NCBI GenBank assembly: GCA_902761365.1
Contig: CACWJZ010000005.1
Span: 1 to 63,962 of the forward strand
Direction: 5' to 3'
Origin: an uncultured Eubacteriales bacterium
GTDB taxonomy: Bacteria; Bacillota; Clostridia; Christensenellales; CAG-138
Length of the DNA: 63,962 nucleotides
This document shows positions 49,691 to 63,100 of the stretch, piece after piece (position 1 is the stretch's first letter; every line of letters begins with the position of its first letter). Both the position numbers and the translations under genes were made by a program. The notes below the pieces were generated by a model that saw nothing but the letters and a program-made list of their open reading frames with translations, searched no databases and was not told the origin of the DNA.

Positions 49691-51910
49691 TCAAAACATA
49701 TCCTGTGGATTGATTTCGATCTTCAAAAAGCCGTCCTCCCGATGGGAGGTCTCAAAGTCGTACACGGCGCGGAGCGCCTGGGGCAGCCGCCTGGTCCTGA
49801 GGAGCTTTACCAAGATCTGGTATCGGCTCTGTCCCGCGATCCGGGCGATGGGGGCGGGGGCGGCCAGGAGCAGCAGCAGATCGCCCTGTCCCTCCGCGCC
49901 GAGGGCGTCCTTGAGGTCTGCCTCCAGGGCCTTGGCGTATTCCTTTCCCCGCTCGATCAGCGCGTCCTCGTTCTCTCCCGACAGCAGCAGCCGGATGAAC
50001 AGCGAGAAGGGGGGATAGAGGCACTTCTTCCGCTGGGCGATCTCGTACTGGTAGAAGCCCGGATAGTCCTGGACCCGGGCGAACCGGAGCACGGGATGGT
50101 CTGGCGCATAGGTCTGCATGACCACCTGGCCCGGGTCCCTGTCCCGCCCCGCCCGGCCGGAGACCTGGGTGAGCAGCTGGAAGGTCCGCTCGCTGCTGCG
50201 AAAGTCGGGAAAGCTCAGCGTGGCATCGGCGGCCACCACACCCACCAGCGTCACATTGGGGAAGTCATGGCCCTTGGCGATCATCTGGGTCCCGATCAGG
50301 ATCTGGGCCTCCCCCCGTCCGAAGACGGAGAGGATCTGCTCATAGGCGTCCCGATGGGCCACCGTGTCCGCATCCATGCGCACCGTCCTCGTGCCAGGGA
50401 ACCATTTTTGTATCTGCTCCTCCACCTGCTCCGTGCCCATGCCGAAGTACTTGATGAAGGGCTTTCCGCAGTGGGGGCACACGAAGGGCACGGGCTTGCG
50501 CGCGCCGCAGTAGTGACAGCGGACCGCGTTTTGAGCCTTATGGTAGGTCATGGAGATGTCGCAGTTGTCGCAGGTCAGCACGTACCCGCAGGCCCGGCAG
50601 GAGACGAAGGTAGAGTACCCCCGCCGGTTCAAAAACAGCATGGCCTGGTGCCCCTGCTTTAGGCACGTCTCCAGTTTGGAAAGGAGCAGGGAGGAGAAGA
50701 TGCCGTTGTTGCCGTTCAAAAACTCCGCCCGCATGTCCGCGATCATCACCGTTGGCAGAGGTCGGCCGCCCACCCGGTGCTGGAGCTCGATGAGCTCGTA
50801 GCTGCCGTTGAGGGCCCGATAATAGCTCAGCAGGGAGGGGGTGGCGCTGCCCAGCAGAAGCTTGCCTCCGCTCATCCTGACCCGCCGCCGGGCGATGTCC
50901 AGGGCGTGGTAGCGGGGCGTGATCTCGCTTTGGTAGCTGGTTTCATGCTCCTCGTCGATGACGATGAGCCCCAGGTTTTCCACCGGCGCGAACACGGCGC
51001 TGCGGGCGCCGATGACGATGGGCGCCTTGCCTAAGCGGATGCGCCGCCACTCGTCGAACCGTTCCCCAGCGGACAGGCGGCTGTGGAGCACGGCGATCCT
51101 GTCCCCGAAGCGGGCGGCGAACCGGCCCACGGTCTGAGGCGTCAGGGCGATCTCCGGCACCAGCACGATGGCGCCCTGGCCCCGGTCCAGGCAGGCTTCG
51201 ATGCACCGCAGGTACACCTCGGTCTTGCCGCTGCCCGTGACCCCGTACAGCAGGGCCGTCTGGCCGGGGGAGAGGGCCTCGATCCGTTGCAGGGCGGCTG
51301 CCTGTTCCTCCGTGAGCGCGGGCACGGCTTCCGTCCGCGAGCTGTACTCCGGACGGCGGAACACCGTGTAGCTGCTCTCCGACAGCACCCGCTTTTTGAG
51401 CAGCGCGGCGATGGCCGGGGCGGCTCCGGGCAAAAAGGCCTTGATGTCCCGAACGGACATGGGCTGGCCGGTCTGCTTCAGCAGATCCACCACCTCCGTC
51501 TGAATGTGGGACTTGGAAACGAATCCGGCGGCCGGATCGGCAAGATACACGATCCGTTCCCGCTTCTCGTGGATGCGGCTGCCTCTAAGCAGGGCCGGGA
51601 TCATGAGCCGCAGGGCGTCCACCAGCAAACAGTGGTACGCCTCCTGCATCCACTCGGCCAGGGCGATCTGCTCCGGGAGAAGCACCGTGTAGGGCTCCGC
51701 ACAGGCAAGCACGTCCTTGACGGTCACCCCGTCATCGAGGTCGCTTTCCTCGGAAACGGACAGGACGAAGCCCTCCTTTACATGGTCTCCCTGGCCGAAG
51801 GGCAACAGCACGTGATGGCCGGGGCGAACGTCCAGTCCCTCAGGGATGCGATAGGTAAACGCCCGATCCACAGCGGCATGGGCGATGTCCACGATCACCT
51901 TGGCAAACAT
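49691..51910 (-). CDS. priA: Primosomal protein N' (PriA helicase)
   Basis: The 739-residue helicase restarts collapsed forks. Motif I is GVTGSGKTEVYL, motif II VIDEEHETSYQS, the zinc region has CRACGYVLTCDNCDISM and CHYCGARKPVPFVCPHCG, and motifs V-VI are VVAADATLSFPDFRSSER and QVSGRAGR. The ATG at 51910 has AGGAGG 8 bases upstream. rpoZ is upstream, ABC exporter genes follow after 11 bases. Confidence 0.97.
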   Translation of the reverse strand: MFAKVIVDIAHAAVDRAFTYRIPEGLDVRPGHHVLLPFGQGDHVKEGFVLSVSEESDLDDGVTVKDVLACAEPYTVLLPEQIALAEWMQEAYHCLLVDALRLMIPALLRGSRIHEKRERIVYLADPAAGFVSKSHIQTEVVDLLKQTGQPMSVRDIKAFLPGAAPAIAALLKKRVLSESSYTVFRRPEYSSRTEAVPALTEEQAAALQRIEALSPGQTALLYGVTGSGKTEVYLRCIEACLDRGQGAIVLVPEIALTPQTVGRFAARFGDRIAVLHSRLSAGERFDEWRRIRLGKAPIVIGARSAVFAPVENLGLIVIDEEHETSYQSEITPRYHALDIARRRVRMSGGKLLLGSATPSLLSYYRALNGSYELIELQHRVGGRPLPTVMIADMRAEFLNGNNGIFSSLLLSKLETCLKQGHQAMLFLNRRGYSTFVSCRACGYVLTCDNCDISMTYHKAQNAVRCHYCGARKPVPFVCPHCGKPFIKYFGMGTEQVEEQIQKWFPGTRTVRMDADTVAHRDAYEQILSVFGRGEAQILIGTQMIAKGHDFPNVTLVGVVAADATLSFPDFRSSERTFQLLTQVSGRAGRDRDPGQVVMQTYAPDHPVLRFARVQDYPGFYQYEIAQRKKCLYPPFSLFIRLLLSGENEDALIERGKEYAKALEADLKDALGAEGQGDLLLLLAAPAPIARIAGQSRYQILVKLLRTRRLPQALRAVYDFETSHREDGFLKIEINPQDMF

Positions 51911-51952
51911 CCGATCCCCTCCTTTCACGGCTTCTGCTATTACGTAAAGAAT

Positions 51953-51982
51953 GCCCGCTTCGTAGCAGGGTGCGAAGCGGGC
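51953..51982 (-). terminator. Attenuating hairpin between rpoZ and priA
   Basis: A perfect 10-bp stem GCCCGCTTCG/CGAAGCGGGC with a 10-base loop; on the minus strand ATTCTTTAC follows, a weak T-run. It could lower priA expression relative to rpoZ. Confidence 0.65.
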
Positions 51983-52002
51983 CAGGTCAACGGGAGCTTT
52001 CC

Positions 52003-52197
52003 TTATGCCTCCTTAGCAGGAATGACGATGAGCTTATCCTCATACATCTCTTCCACAGCCATGGACAGGGGCTTGTTGTTCCCCAGGGCATCGGGGTCAT
52101 CCTGCAGTTGACGGGCCCGATTGGCGACAGCGGTCACCAGCTGATACCGGGAGCCGGCTTTCTTTGCCAGCTCCATGACCGGCGGACGATTCATCAT
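52003..52197 (-). CDS. rpoZ: RNA polymerase omega subunit
   Basis: The 64-residue protein contains the omega core GSRYQLVTAVANRARQL and KPLSMAVEEMYEDKL. It aids assembly of RNA polymerase. GGGAGG precedes ATGATG. gmk lies 6 bases upstream, a standard Firmicute pair. Confidence 0.93.
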   Translation of the reverse strand: MMNRPPVMELAKKAGSRYQLVTAVANRARQLQDDPDALGNNKPLSMAVEEMYEDKLIVIPAKEA

Positions 52198-52203
52198 AGT
52201 GGT

Positions 52204-52827
52204 TTACCTCCCAATTTCCTCGATTGCTTCTGTCAGATATGCGCTGCGGACGGTGCGGCACCGCTCCGCTTCCATAATGGCTTCCAGGTGGTGTACGGCC
52301 TTGTCCACCACGTCGTTGACGACCACGTAGTCGTACTCCGGGATCATCTTGATCTCCTCGAAGGCGGTGGCGAAGCGCTTTTCCACCTGCTCCATGGTCT
52401 CCGTGCCCCGGCCGATGAGGCGGGACTTGATCTCGCTCATACTGGGGGCGGTGATGAAGATCAGCACGGCGTCGGGGAAGGCCTGTTTGACCTTCATGGC
52501 ACCCTGCACGTCGATCTCCAAAAACACGTCGAACCCATCCGCAAGCTGCTGCTCCACGAAGGAACGGGGGGTGCCGTAGTACTTGCTGCCGAACACGTGG
52601 ATGTATTCCAGGAATTCGCCCCGGTCCACCATGGCCTTGAACTCCTCCTCCGTCTTGAAGAAGTAATGGACCCCGTCGATCTCCCCGGGCCGGGGCGCGC
52701 GGGTGGTGGCGGACACGGACATCTTGATCCGGCTGTTGCGGTCCATGAGGGCCTTGACCAGGGTCCCCTTGCCAACGCCGGAGGGCCCGGAAACGACCAA
52801 AAGTAACCCGTTTCGTTGTTCTTTCAT
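52204..52827 (-). CDS. gmk: Guanylate kinase
   Basis: The 207-residue enzyme makes GDP from GMP. VVSGPSGVGKGTLVKAL (P-loop), SVSATTRAPRPGEIDGVHY, EFLEYIHVFGSKYYGTP and EIDVQGAMKV are diagnostic. The ATG at 52827 has GAGAGGGA upstream; an ATG at 52845 would overlap yicC by 4 bases and add six residues. The remA gene that often separates yicC and gmk in Firmicutes is absent. Confidence 0.96.
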   Translation of the reverse strand: MKEQRNGLLLVVSGPSGVGKGTLVKALMDRNSRIKMSVSATTRAPRPGEIDGVHYFFKTEEEFKAMVDRGEFLEYIHVFGSKYYGTPRSFVEQQLADGFDVFLEIDVQGAMKVKQAFPDAVLIFITAPSMSEIKSRLIGRGTETMEQVEKRFATAFEEIKMIPEYDYVVVNDVVDKAVHHLEAIMEAERCRTVRSAYLTEAIEEIGR

Positions 52828-52841
52828 AGAATATCCCTCTC

Positions 52842-53717
52842 TCATTCGATATTCTGGATCTGCTCCCGCAGCTTTTCGATCTCCGCCTTGGAGAGCAGCA
52901 CGATGCTAGTGAGCTCCGCGTCGTTGGCCTTGGAGCCGATGGTGTTGCACTCCCGGTTCATCTCCTGGACCAGGAAATCCATCTTGCGGCCTACGGGCTC
53001 GTCAGCTTCCAGCAGCTCTCGAAAGTGGACCAGGTGGGTATTGAGCCGCACGATCTCCTCGTCGATGGCGGCCCGATCCGCAAAGATGGCCACCTCCGTG
53101 GCGAGGCGGGCCCGATCCACCTCGGTCTCGCCCAGTAGCTCCTCGATCCGGGCGGTGAGCTTCGTCCTGTATTCCTCTGCCACAGCGGGGGCTCGCCGCT
53201 CGATGGCGGCGGCATAGCCGGTCATGGTGTCCATGCGGGCGGAGAGGTCCTGTTTGAGCCGTTCCCCCTCCTTGAACCGCATGGCCTTCAAGCCGTCGAT
53301 GGCCATGGTCATGGCTGCCCGGCCCAGCTCCGCCAGGGCCTGCTGGTCCTCGTCGGCAGGCAGGATGGTGGTCACGTCGGGCAGGGTCAGGGCCTTGGAC
53401 AGGGTCAGATCGTCCTCCAGGTCCAACGCTTTGGCGCTCTCCCGGGCAGAGGTCAGATAGGCCTGCAGCAGCGCTTCATCCACCCGAACGGTCTTCGCAT
53501 CGCTCCTCAAATTCCGGTAGTTGACGAACACGTCCACATGGCCCCGGCTCAGGGCGTCGTTCAGGAGCTTGCGCAGGCCGTCCTCTAAAAAGGACAGCTG
53601 GCGGGGCAGCTTCATGCCGATGTCCAGGAACCGGTTGTTGACGCTCTTGAGCTCGATGGTGAGTTCACGGCCATCCAATGACGCCGTGCCCCGTCCGTAT
53701 CCGGTCATGCTGTACAT
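52842..53717 (-). CDS. yicC: YicC family endoribonuclease-like protein
   Basis: The 291-residue protein begins MYSMTGYGRGTASLDG and ends with MDFLVQEMNRECNTIGSKAND, both highly conserved; the family has been linked to RNA cleavage. GGGAGG precedes the ATG. It heads the unit yicC-gmk-rpoZ-priA-ABC-ABC. Confidence 0.95.
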   Translation of the reverse strand: MYSMTGYGRGTASLDGRELTIELKSVNNRFLDIGMKLPRQLSFLEDGLRKLLNDALSRGHVDVFVNYRNLRSDAKTVRVDEALLQAYLTSARESAKALDLEDDLTLSKALTLPDVTTILPADEDQQALAELGRAAMTMAIDGLKAMRFKEGERLKQDLSARMDTMTGYAAAIERRAPAVAEEYRTKLTARIEELLGETEVDRARLATEVAIFADRAAIDEEIVRLNTHLVHFRELLEADEPVGRKMDFLVQEMNRECNTIGSKANDAELTSIVLLSKAEIEKLREQIQNIE

Positions 53718-53740
53718 AGGCCACCTCCCAAAATCATTGC

Positions 53741-53770
53741 ATTATAGCACAGAACACGGCGACCGTGCAA
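53741..53770 (-). promoter_or_regulatory. Promoter of the yicC operon
   Basis: On the minus strand TTGCAC (53765-53770), 18 bases, TATAAT (53741-53746). Confidence 0.75.
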
Positions 53771-53773
53771 GTC

Positions 53774-58930
<5,157 letters not shown>

Positions 58931-58939
58931 GCTCTCTCC

Positions 58940-59473
58940 CTATATCTCTTTCCCGGTCAGCGTATCATAGATGGTGTCAAAGAGCCGGGTGCTGTGTTGC
59001 GCCCAGTTCTTGCGGATGGTCAGCGATTCCTCTAAGGATGCCACGGTCATGTCGATCTCCAGCAGCACCCGCTCTCCCTCCAGGACCTTCAGCCGGACCA
59101 GCATGCCGCCGCCGGGGAGAGGCTCATCGGAGGAGACCAGCTCCCGCTCGTGGCGGAACTGAGGGGCGGTGCGCTGCATATATGCGTCAATACTCTCCCG
59201 CAGGGAGTAGGTGAGGCCCCGCTCGAACATGCCGAGGGTCATCTTTCCCTGTTCCGTCAGATAGGCGCAGGCGCCGAAGGGGCGGCGCTCGCAAACGATG
59301 TCGCCATTCTTTTCGAGCTCGCCCACTACGTCATGGAAGGAAAACCAGTTCATGCCCGTGCACTCGAAGGCGCACTGATAGAACTGCTGCTCCGTCAGCT
59401 CCGCTTTGGCGGCTTTCAGGATGTACAGCAGCTGCACCTTCTCCTTGGGAAGTCCTTCCAAAAAAATCGGCAT
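58940..59473 (-). CDS. DUF4364 family protein
   Basis: The 177-residue protein has an N-terminal winged-helix-like part (VQLLYILKAAKAELTEQQFYQ, GELEKNGDIV, YLTEQGKMTL) and a beta-rich C-terminal part. It matches the clostridial DUF4364 family, thought to be a transcription factor. It lies 9 bases upstream of pcrA and is the first gene of pcrA-ligA-AIR synthase. Confidence 0.85.
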   Translation of the reverse strand: MPIFLEGLPKEKVQLLYILKAAKAELTEQQFYQCAFECTGMNWFSFHDVVGELEKNGDIVCERRPFGACAYLTEQGKMTLGMFERGLTYSLRESIDAYMQRTAPQFRHERELVSSDEPLPGGGMLVRLKVLEGERVLLEIDMTVASLEESLTIRKNWAQHSTRLFDTIYDTLTGKEI

Positions 59474-59498
59474 ACACTCTTTCCCCCTTTATCATGAT

Positions 59499-59527
59499 AC
59501 TATAACAAAAAAAAGACGGTTTGACAA
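59499..59527 (-). promoter_or_regulatory. Promoter of the DUF4364-pcrA-ligA operon
   Basis: On the minus strand TTGTCA (59522-59527), 17 bases, TATAGT (59499-59504). Confidence 0.8.
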
Positions 59528-59635
59528 TAGATTCAACGGATGAAATCATAAAAATATATCGAAATAGCGAGCGATTTCGTAAAATAGCAAGAAGTTGCAT
59601 TTTTGTGGGTTGAGATTGGTCGGGATGCGGAGCAC

Positions 59636-59675
59636 AGGGGATTCGAATTCGCGCCTGCGCCCGTTCGAATCCCCA
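59636..59675. repeat. Short head-to-head tRNA-tail inverted repeat
   Basis: AGGGGATTCGAA (59636-59647) and TTCGAATCCCCA (59664-59675) form an 11/12 inverted repeat around a 16-base spacer. Both arms copy the T-loop and 3' T-stem of the tRNA-Ala at 59917. To the left GGAGCA (59629-59634) extends the tRNA likeness. Confidence 0.85.
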
Positions 59676-59714
59676 ATATTGCGACAGCAAAAAACAACCA
59701 CCCGAATGGGTAAA

Positions 59715-59870
59715 GTATAGGGGATTCGCTCTCGGCTGCGGCCTCGGTCAGGGGCCGAGCGCCCGGAAAACGCCACAGTGCGGCGTTTTCAGCAAGGCCG
59801 GGCGAAGCCCATGGAAGGCTCTCAGGCCACACTGTGGCCTGAGAGCCGGACCCGTTCGAATCCCCTATGC
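59715..59870. repeat. MITE-like element bounded by tRNA-tail inverted repeats
   Basis: The 14-base ends GTATAGGGGATTCG and CGAATCCCCTATGC (59857-59870) are inverted repeats with 13/14 matches, again copies of the tRNA-Ala T-arm and acceptor strand. The interior holds GAAAACGCC/GGCGTTTTC (59766-59790), GGGC-GAA-GCCC (59800-59810) and a 31-base palindrome (59817-59847). CCACAGTG in the first hairpin is complementary to CACTGTGG in the palindrome. No protein is encoded. Confidence 0.75.
59817..59847. repeat. 31-base near-perfect palindrome
   Basis: GGCTCTCAGGCCACA, one central C, then its exact reverse complement. It could form a 15-bp hairpin or a protein-binding dyad. Confidence 0.9.
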
Positions 59871-59940
59871 TCCAAAAACCAAGCAAAAAGGCCACCCGGA
59901 TGGGTGGTCTTTTGTTTGGTGGAGCATAGGGGATTCGAAC
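59854..59940. repeat. Long inverted repeat centred on the tRNA-Ala terminator
   Basis: GTTCGAATCCCCTATGCTCC (59854-59873) is the exact reverse complement of 59921-59940, the 3' part of the tRNA gene. Between them ACCAAGCAAAA and TTTTGTTTGGT pair with one wobble, and the terminator stem closes the centre. Only short A bulges interrupt arms of about 40 bases. Confidence 0.88.
59889..59913. terminator. Terminator of tRNA-Ala
   Basis: AGGCCACCC/GGGTGGTCT stem with loop GGAT. On the minus strand it is followed by TTTTTG, four bases after the tRNA CCA end region. Confidence 0.85.
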
Positions 59941-59992
59941 CCCTGACCTCAACATTGCGAACGTTGCGCGCTACCAACTGTGCTAATGCCCC
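59917..59992 (-). tRNA. tRNA-Ala(CGC), CCA end encoded
   Basis: The 76-base cloverleaf has acceptor stem GGGGCAT/ATGCTCC with the G3-U70 pair that identifies tRNA-Ala, anticodon loop TTCGCAA (anticodon CGC, codon GCG), variable loop AGGTC, T-arm AGGGG-TTCGAAT-CCCCT, discriminator A and an encoded CCA. The D-stem GCAC/GCGC has one A-C mismatch. A promoter lies upstream. Confidence 0.93.
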
Positions 59993-60011
59993 TCACATGA
60001 ACGCATTAAAT

Positions 60012-60039
60012 ATTATACACATCCGAGAGAAAAAAGCAA
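60012..60039 (-). promoter_or_regulatory. Promoter of tRNA-Ala
   Basis: On the minus strand TTGCTT (60034-60039), 16 bases, TATAAT (60012-60017). Confidence 0.75.
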
Positions 60040-60086
60040 GAACTTTTTCTGAGAAATCTCAGAGTGGCGTTTGATGTGGAAAAATG

Positions 60087-60119
60087 GTGACAGATGGGAC
60101 GAAGCGTGGTATGATACCA
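60087..60119 (+). promoter_or_regulatory. Promoter and dyad of the M16C protease gene
   Basis: GTGACA (60087-60092), 17 bases, TATGAT (60110-60115). The -10 box sits inside the palindrome TGGTAT-G-ATACCA (60107-60119), and ATGATACCAA occurs again at 60130-60139. A repressor could act here (inference). Confidence 0.65.
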
Positions 60120-60149
60120 ATGAATCCAATGATACCAAAGGAGATGCAC

Positions 60150-63100
60150 ATGAAAAAACTGCTGTCTGTTGCGCTGGCCCTGCTGCTGGCGTTGTCCTGT
60201 GTGGGCGGTGCGGCCAAAGCCGTCCATGCTGAATCCGATCCTTCGCTGCCCAAGGTGGGAGATGTGGTCCATGGCTTCGAAGTCAAGGAGATCCGTCCCT
60301 TCCAGATGATCGGCGCGGAGCTGGTGCTCTTCGAGCATCAGCGCACCGGCGCCAAGCTCCTCTGGATCGCCAACGAGGACACCAACCGAGCCTTTCAGCT
60401 CACCTTCCCGACACGGCCGTATGACGACACGGGACTTCCGCACGTGTTCGAGCACGCCACCCTGTTCGGCTCCGAGAAATACCCGTCCACGGCGCTGTTC
60501 TTCAATATCGGGTATCAGACCTACAACACCTATTTGAACGCCTACACCACCGATGCCTGCACCTGCTACCCCATGGCGTCCCTGTCCGAGAAGCAGCTGC
60601 TGCACCTGGCGGATTACTACGTGGATTCCTGCTTCCATCCGCTTATCATGACCGACGAGGGCATCTTCCGTACCCAGGCCTGGCACTATAACCTGGATAG
60701 CCTGGAGGGGGAGCTCACCTATGAGGGCGTGGTCTATTCCGAGATGCAGGGTGCCATGACCCTGGATCGGACGGCCCTGGAATACGCCAACGATCTGACC
60801 TTCCCCGGCGCTGCTTTGAGCTACAGCTACGGCGGCCTTCCGGAGAACATCCCGGAGATGACCTGGGACAAGGTGAAGGATTATCACGACAAGTACTATC
60901 ATCCCTCCAACTGTCTCGCGTTCCTCTACGGTCAGTTCGAGGACTACGCCGCGTTCCTTAAGCTGCTGGATGAGGCCTTTTCACCCTATGAAAAGGCCGA
61001 GTTCACCCATGAGGACGCCGGGTATACCCGCATTACGGAGCCCAAGGTCGCTTCCTTTGCCTATCCCGTGGCGGAGGGCACGGACGTGACCAATCAGACC
61101 ACCATCATCTACTACATCCTTTGCCCCGATATGAAGGGTAATGTCGAACAGGAGAACCTTATAGACCATCTGTGCTCCATGCTGAACGAGCGGAGCTCCG
61201 TGCTGAACCAGAGCTTCAAGCGCGCTTTCCCGTCCGGCACCCTTTCCTGCGGCCGTGAGGTGGCCGGGCCGGACGATGCGGTGATCTTCCAGGCTACCGG
61301 CATGAACCGGGACGACGCCGAGGCGTTCAAAGCCCTGGTGGACGAAGCGCTGAAGGACGTAGCCGAGAACGGCTTCCCTCAGGATATGGTGGACAGCACC
61401 GTGACTTCCCTGAACATCTCTGCCAAACTGGCGCAGGAAAGCGGAGACCCGGTGGAGGGCGTGGTGTATGCTTTTGCCTATGACTACGCGGTGACCGGCG
61501 ATCCGTTCGCCTATGCGGAGCAGCAGGAACAGCTCTCCAAGCTGGACGAGGAGAACCAGAAGGGCCTCTTGAAGGAGGCGGCCGCCAACTGGCTGCTGGG
61601 CAAGGACCTTTATACCCTTACCACCACCTATCCTGCCCCCGGTGAAAAGGAGAAGCAGGACGCGGCCCTGAAGGAGAAGATGGCCAAGATCAAAGCCGAA
61701 ATGGCCCAGGAAGAGCTGCAGGCGATCGTGGATGAAACCAACGCAGCGCCGAAGGAAGAGGACACCAGCGCGCTCATGGCCAAGATCAAGGCCGTCACCG
61801 TGGAGAGCCTGCCGGAGGAGATCAGGACCTATACCGTGAACGACACCACCGACGATGCCGGCGTCCGCCATATCGAAGTGCCCGCCGGCGTGGACGGCAT
61901 CGGTCACATCTCCCTGCAATTCGATGCGGCCGCTCTGCCCCAGGAGGACATCCACTGGATGCGGCTCTATACCCGTCTGCTGGGCCAGCTGGACACGGAC
62001 AAGCACACCAAGGAGGAGCTGGACGTGCTCATCAGCCGGTATCTCTATGACAAGGTCACCGGCGTCAACTGCGTGAAGCTGGAGAACGGCGACGTGCATC
62101 CGTACATGGTGGCCGAATGGTTCGCTTTGGATGACGATCTGGCGGCGGGCTACGATCTGGTGGAGGAGCTGCTCTTCCACACCCGGTTCGACGATACCCA
62201 GAAGCTGTTGGAGCAGGTGCAGGCCCAGAAGACCTCGGTCCGCAGCACCATCAACAACGGTTCCTATCAGGTCATGCTGTATCGCGGCCTTGGGGACAAA
62301 TATCCTTTCTATCGCTATTATTCCTACCTGAACTTCCTGGAGTACTACGATTTCCTGGGTGCCCTTGAGACCATGCTGACCGAAACCCCCGAGGAAGTGA
62401 CCAAGCGCTTTAAAGCGGTGCAGAGCTTCTTTGCCAACAATGCAGGCGCGGTGGCCGGTTTTGCCGGCAACGAGAAGAGCATCGAATTGAACCGCGCCCT
62501 GGCCGACGCCTTTATGGTCAAGCTCAGCCATGAGGAGAGGCAGCCCGTTGCCTATGATCTGCCGGTGGCCAGCCAGCGGGAAGCGCTGATCATCGATGGC
62601 AACGTTCAGTTCAACAACGTGATCGCTACCGCCGACGACATGGGCCAGGAGGGCTATGACGCTGGCCTGGTGGTGGTGGCCAACCTGGTGAGCGACCAGG
62701 TGCTCGTGCCCATCCTGCGGGATCAGATGGGCGTGTACAGCCCCTGGAACGGCGTCATGGACGATGGCGCCATGTATCTGATCACCTACCGTGATCCCAA
62801 TGTGAAGGAGACCTTTGACGTGTACGCCTCCCTGGCGGAGCGGATCGCCAACATGAATGTGGACCAGGACACCCTGGACGGCTATATCATGAGCGCCTAT
62901 TCCGAGCTTGCCAAACCCAGCGGCGAGCTCACGGGAGCCTACAACGCCATCGACGCCACGCTGGCCGGCACCAAGGCGGAGAAGAAGCTGGAGCAGATGC
63001 GTCAGCTGAAGGCCGTCACTCCCGAGGTCGTGAAAGCGTCCGCGGAGATCTATCGGAAGGCCTGGGAGAACGGCGTCCATTCCACCTCCGGTGGCGCCGC

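Noticed and set aside
59636-59870. Additional tRNA genes
   Set aside because: Only the T-loop and acceptor 3' strand are present; there is no anticodon arm, D-arm or 5' acceptor strand.
59636-59940. CRISPR array
   Set aside because: Repeats alternate in orientation and spacers have very different lengths; no cas genes nearby.
59533-59955. 140-codon minus-strand frame across the tRNA-tail array
   Set aside because: The peptide is a translation of repeated tRNA tails and hairpins (such as SGVRIPYAP); annotations of this kind near tRNA genes are common artefacts.
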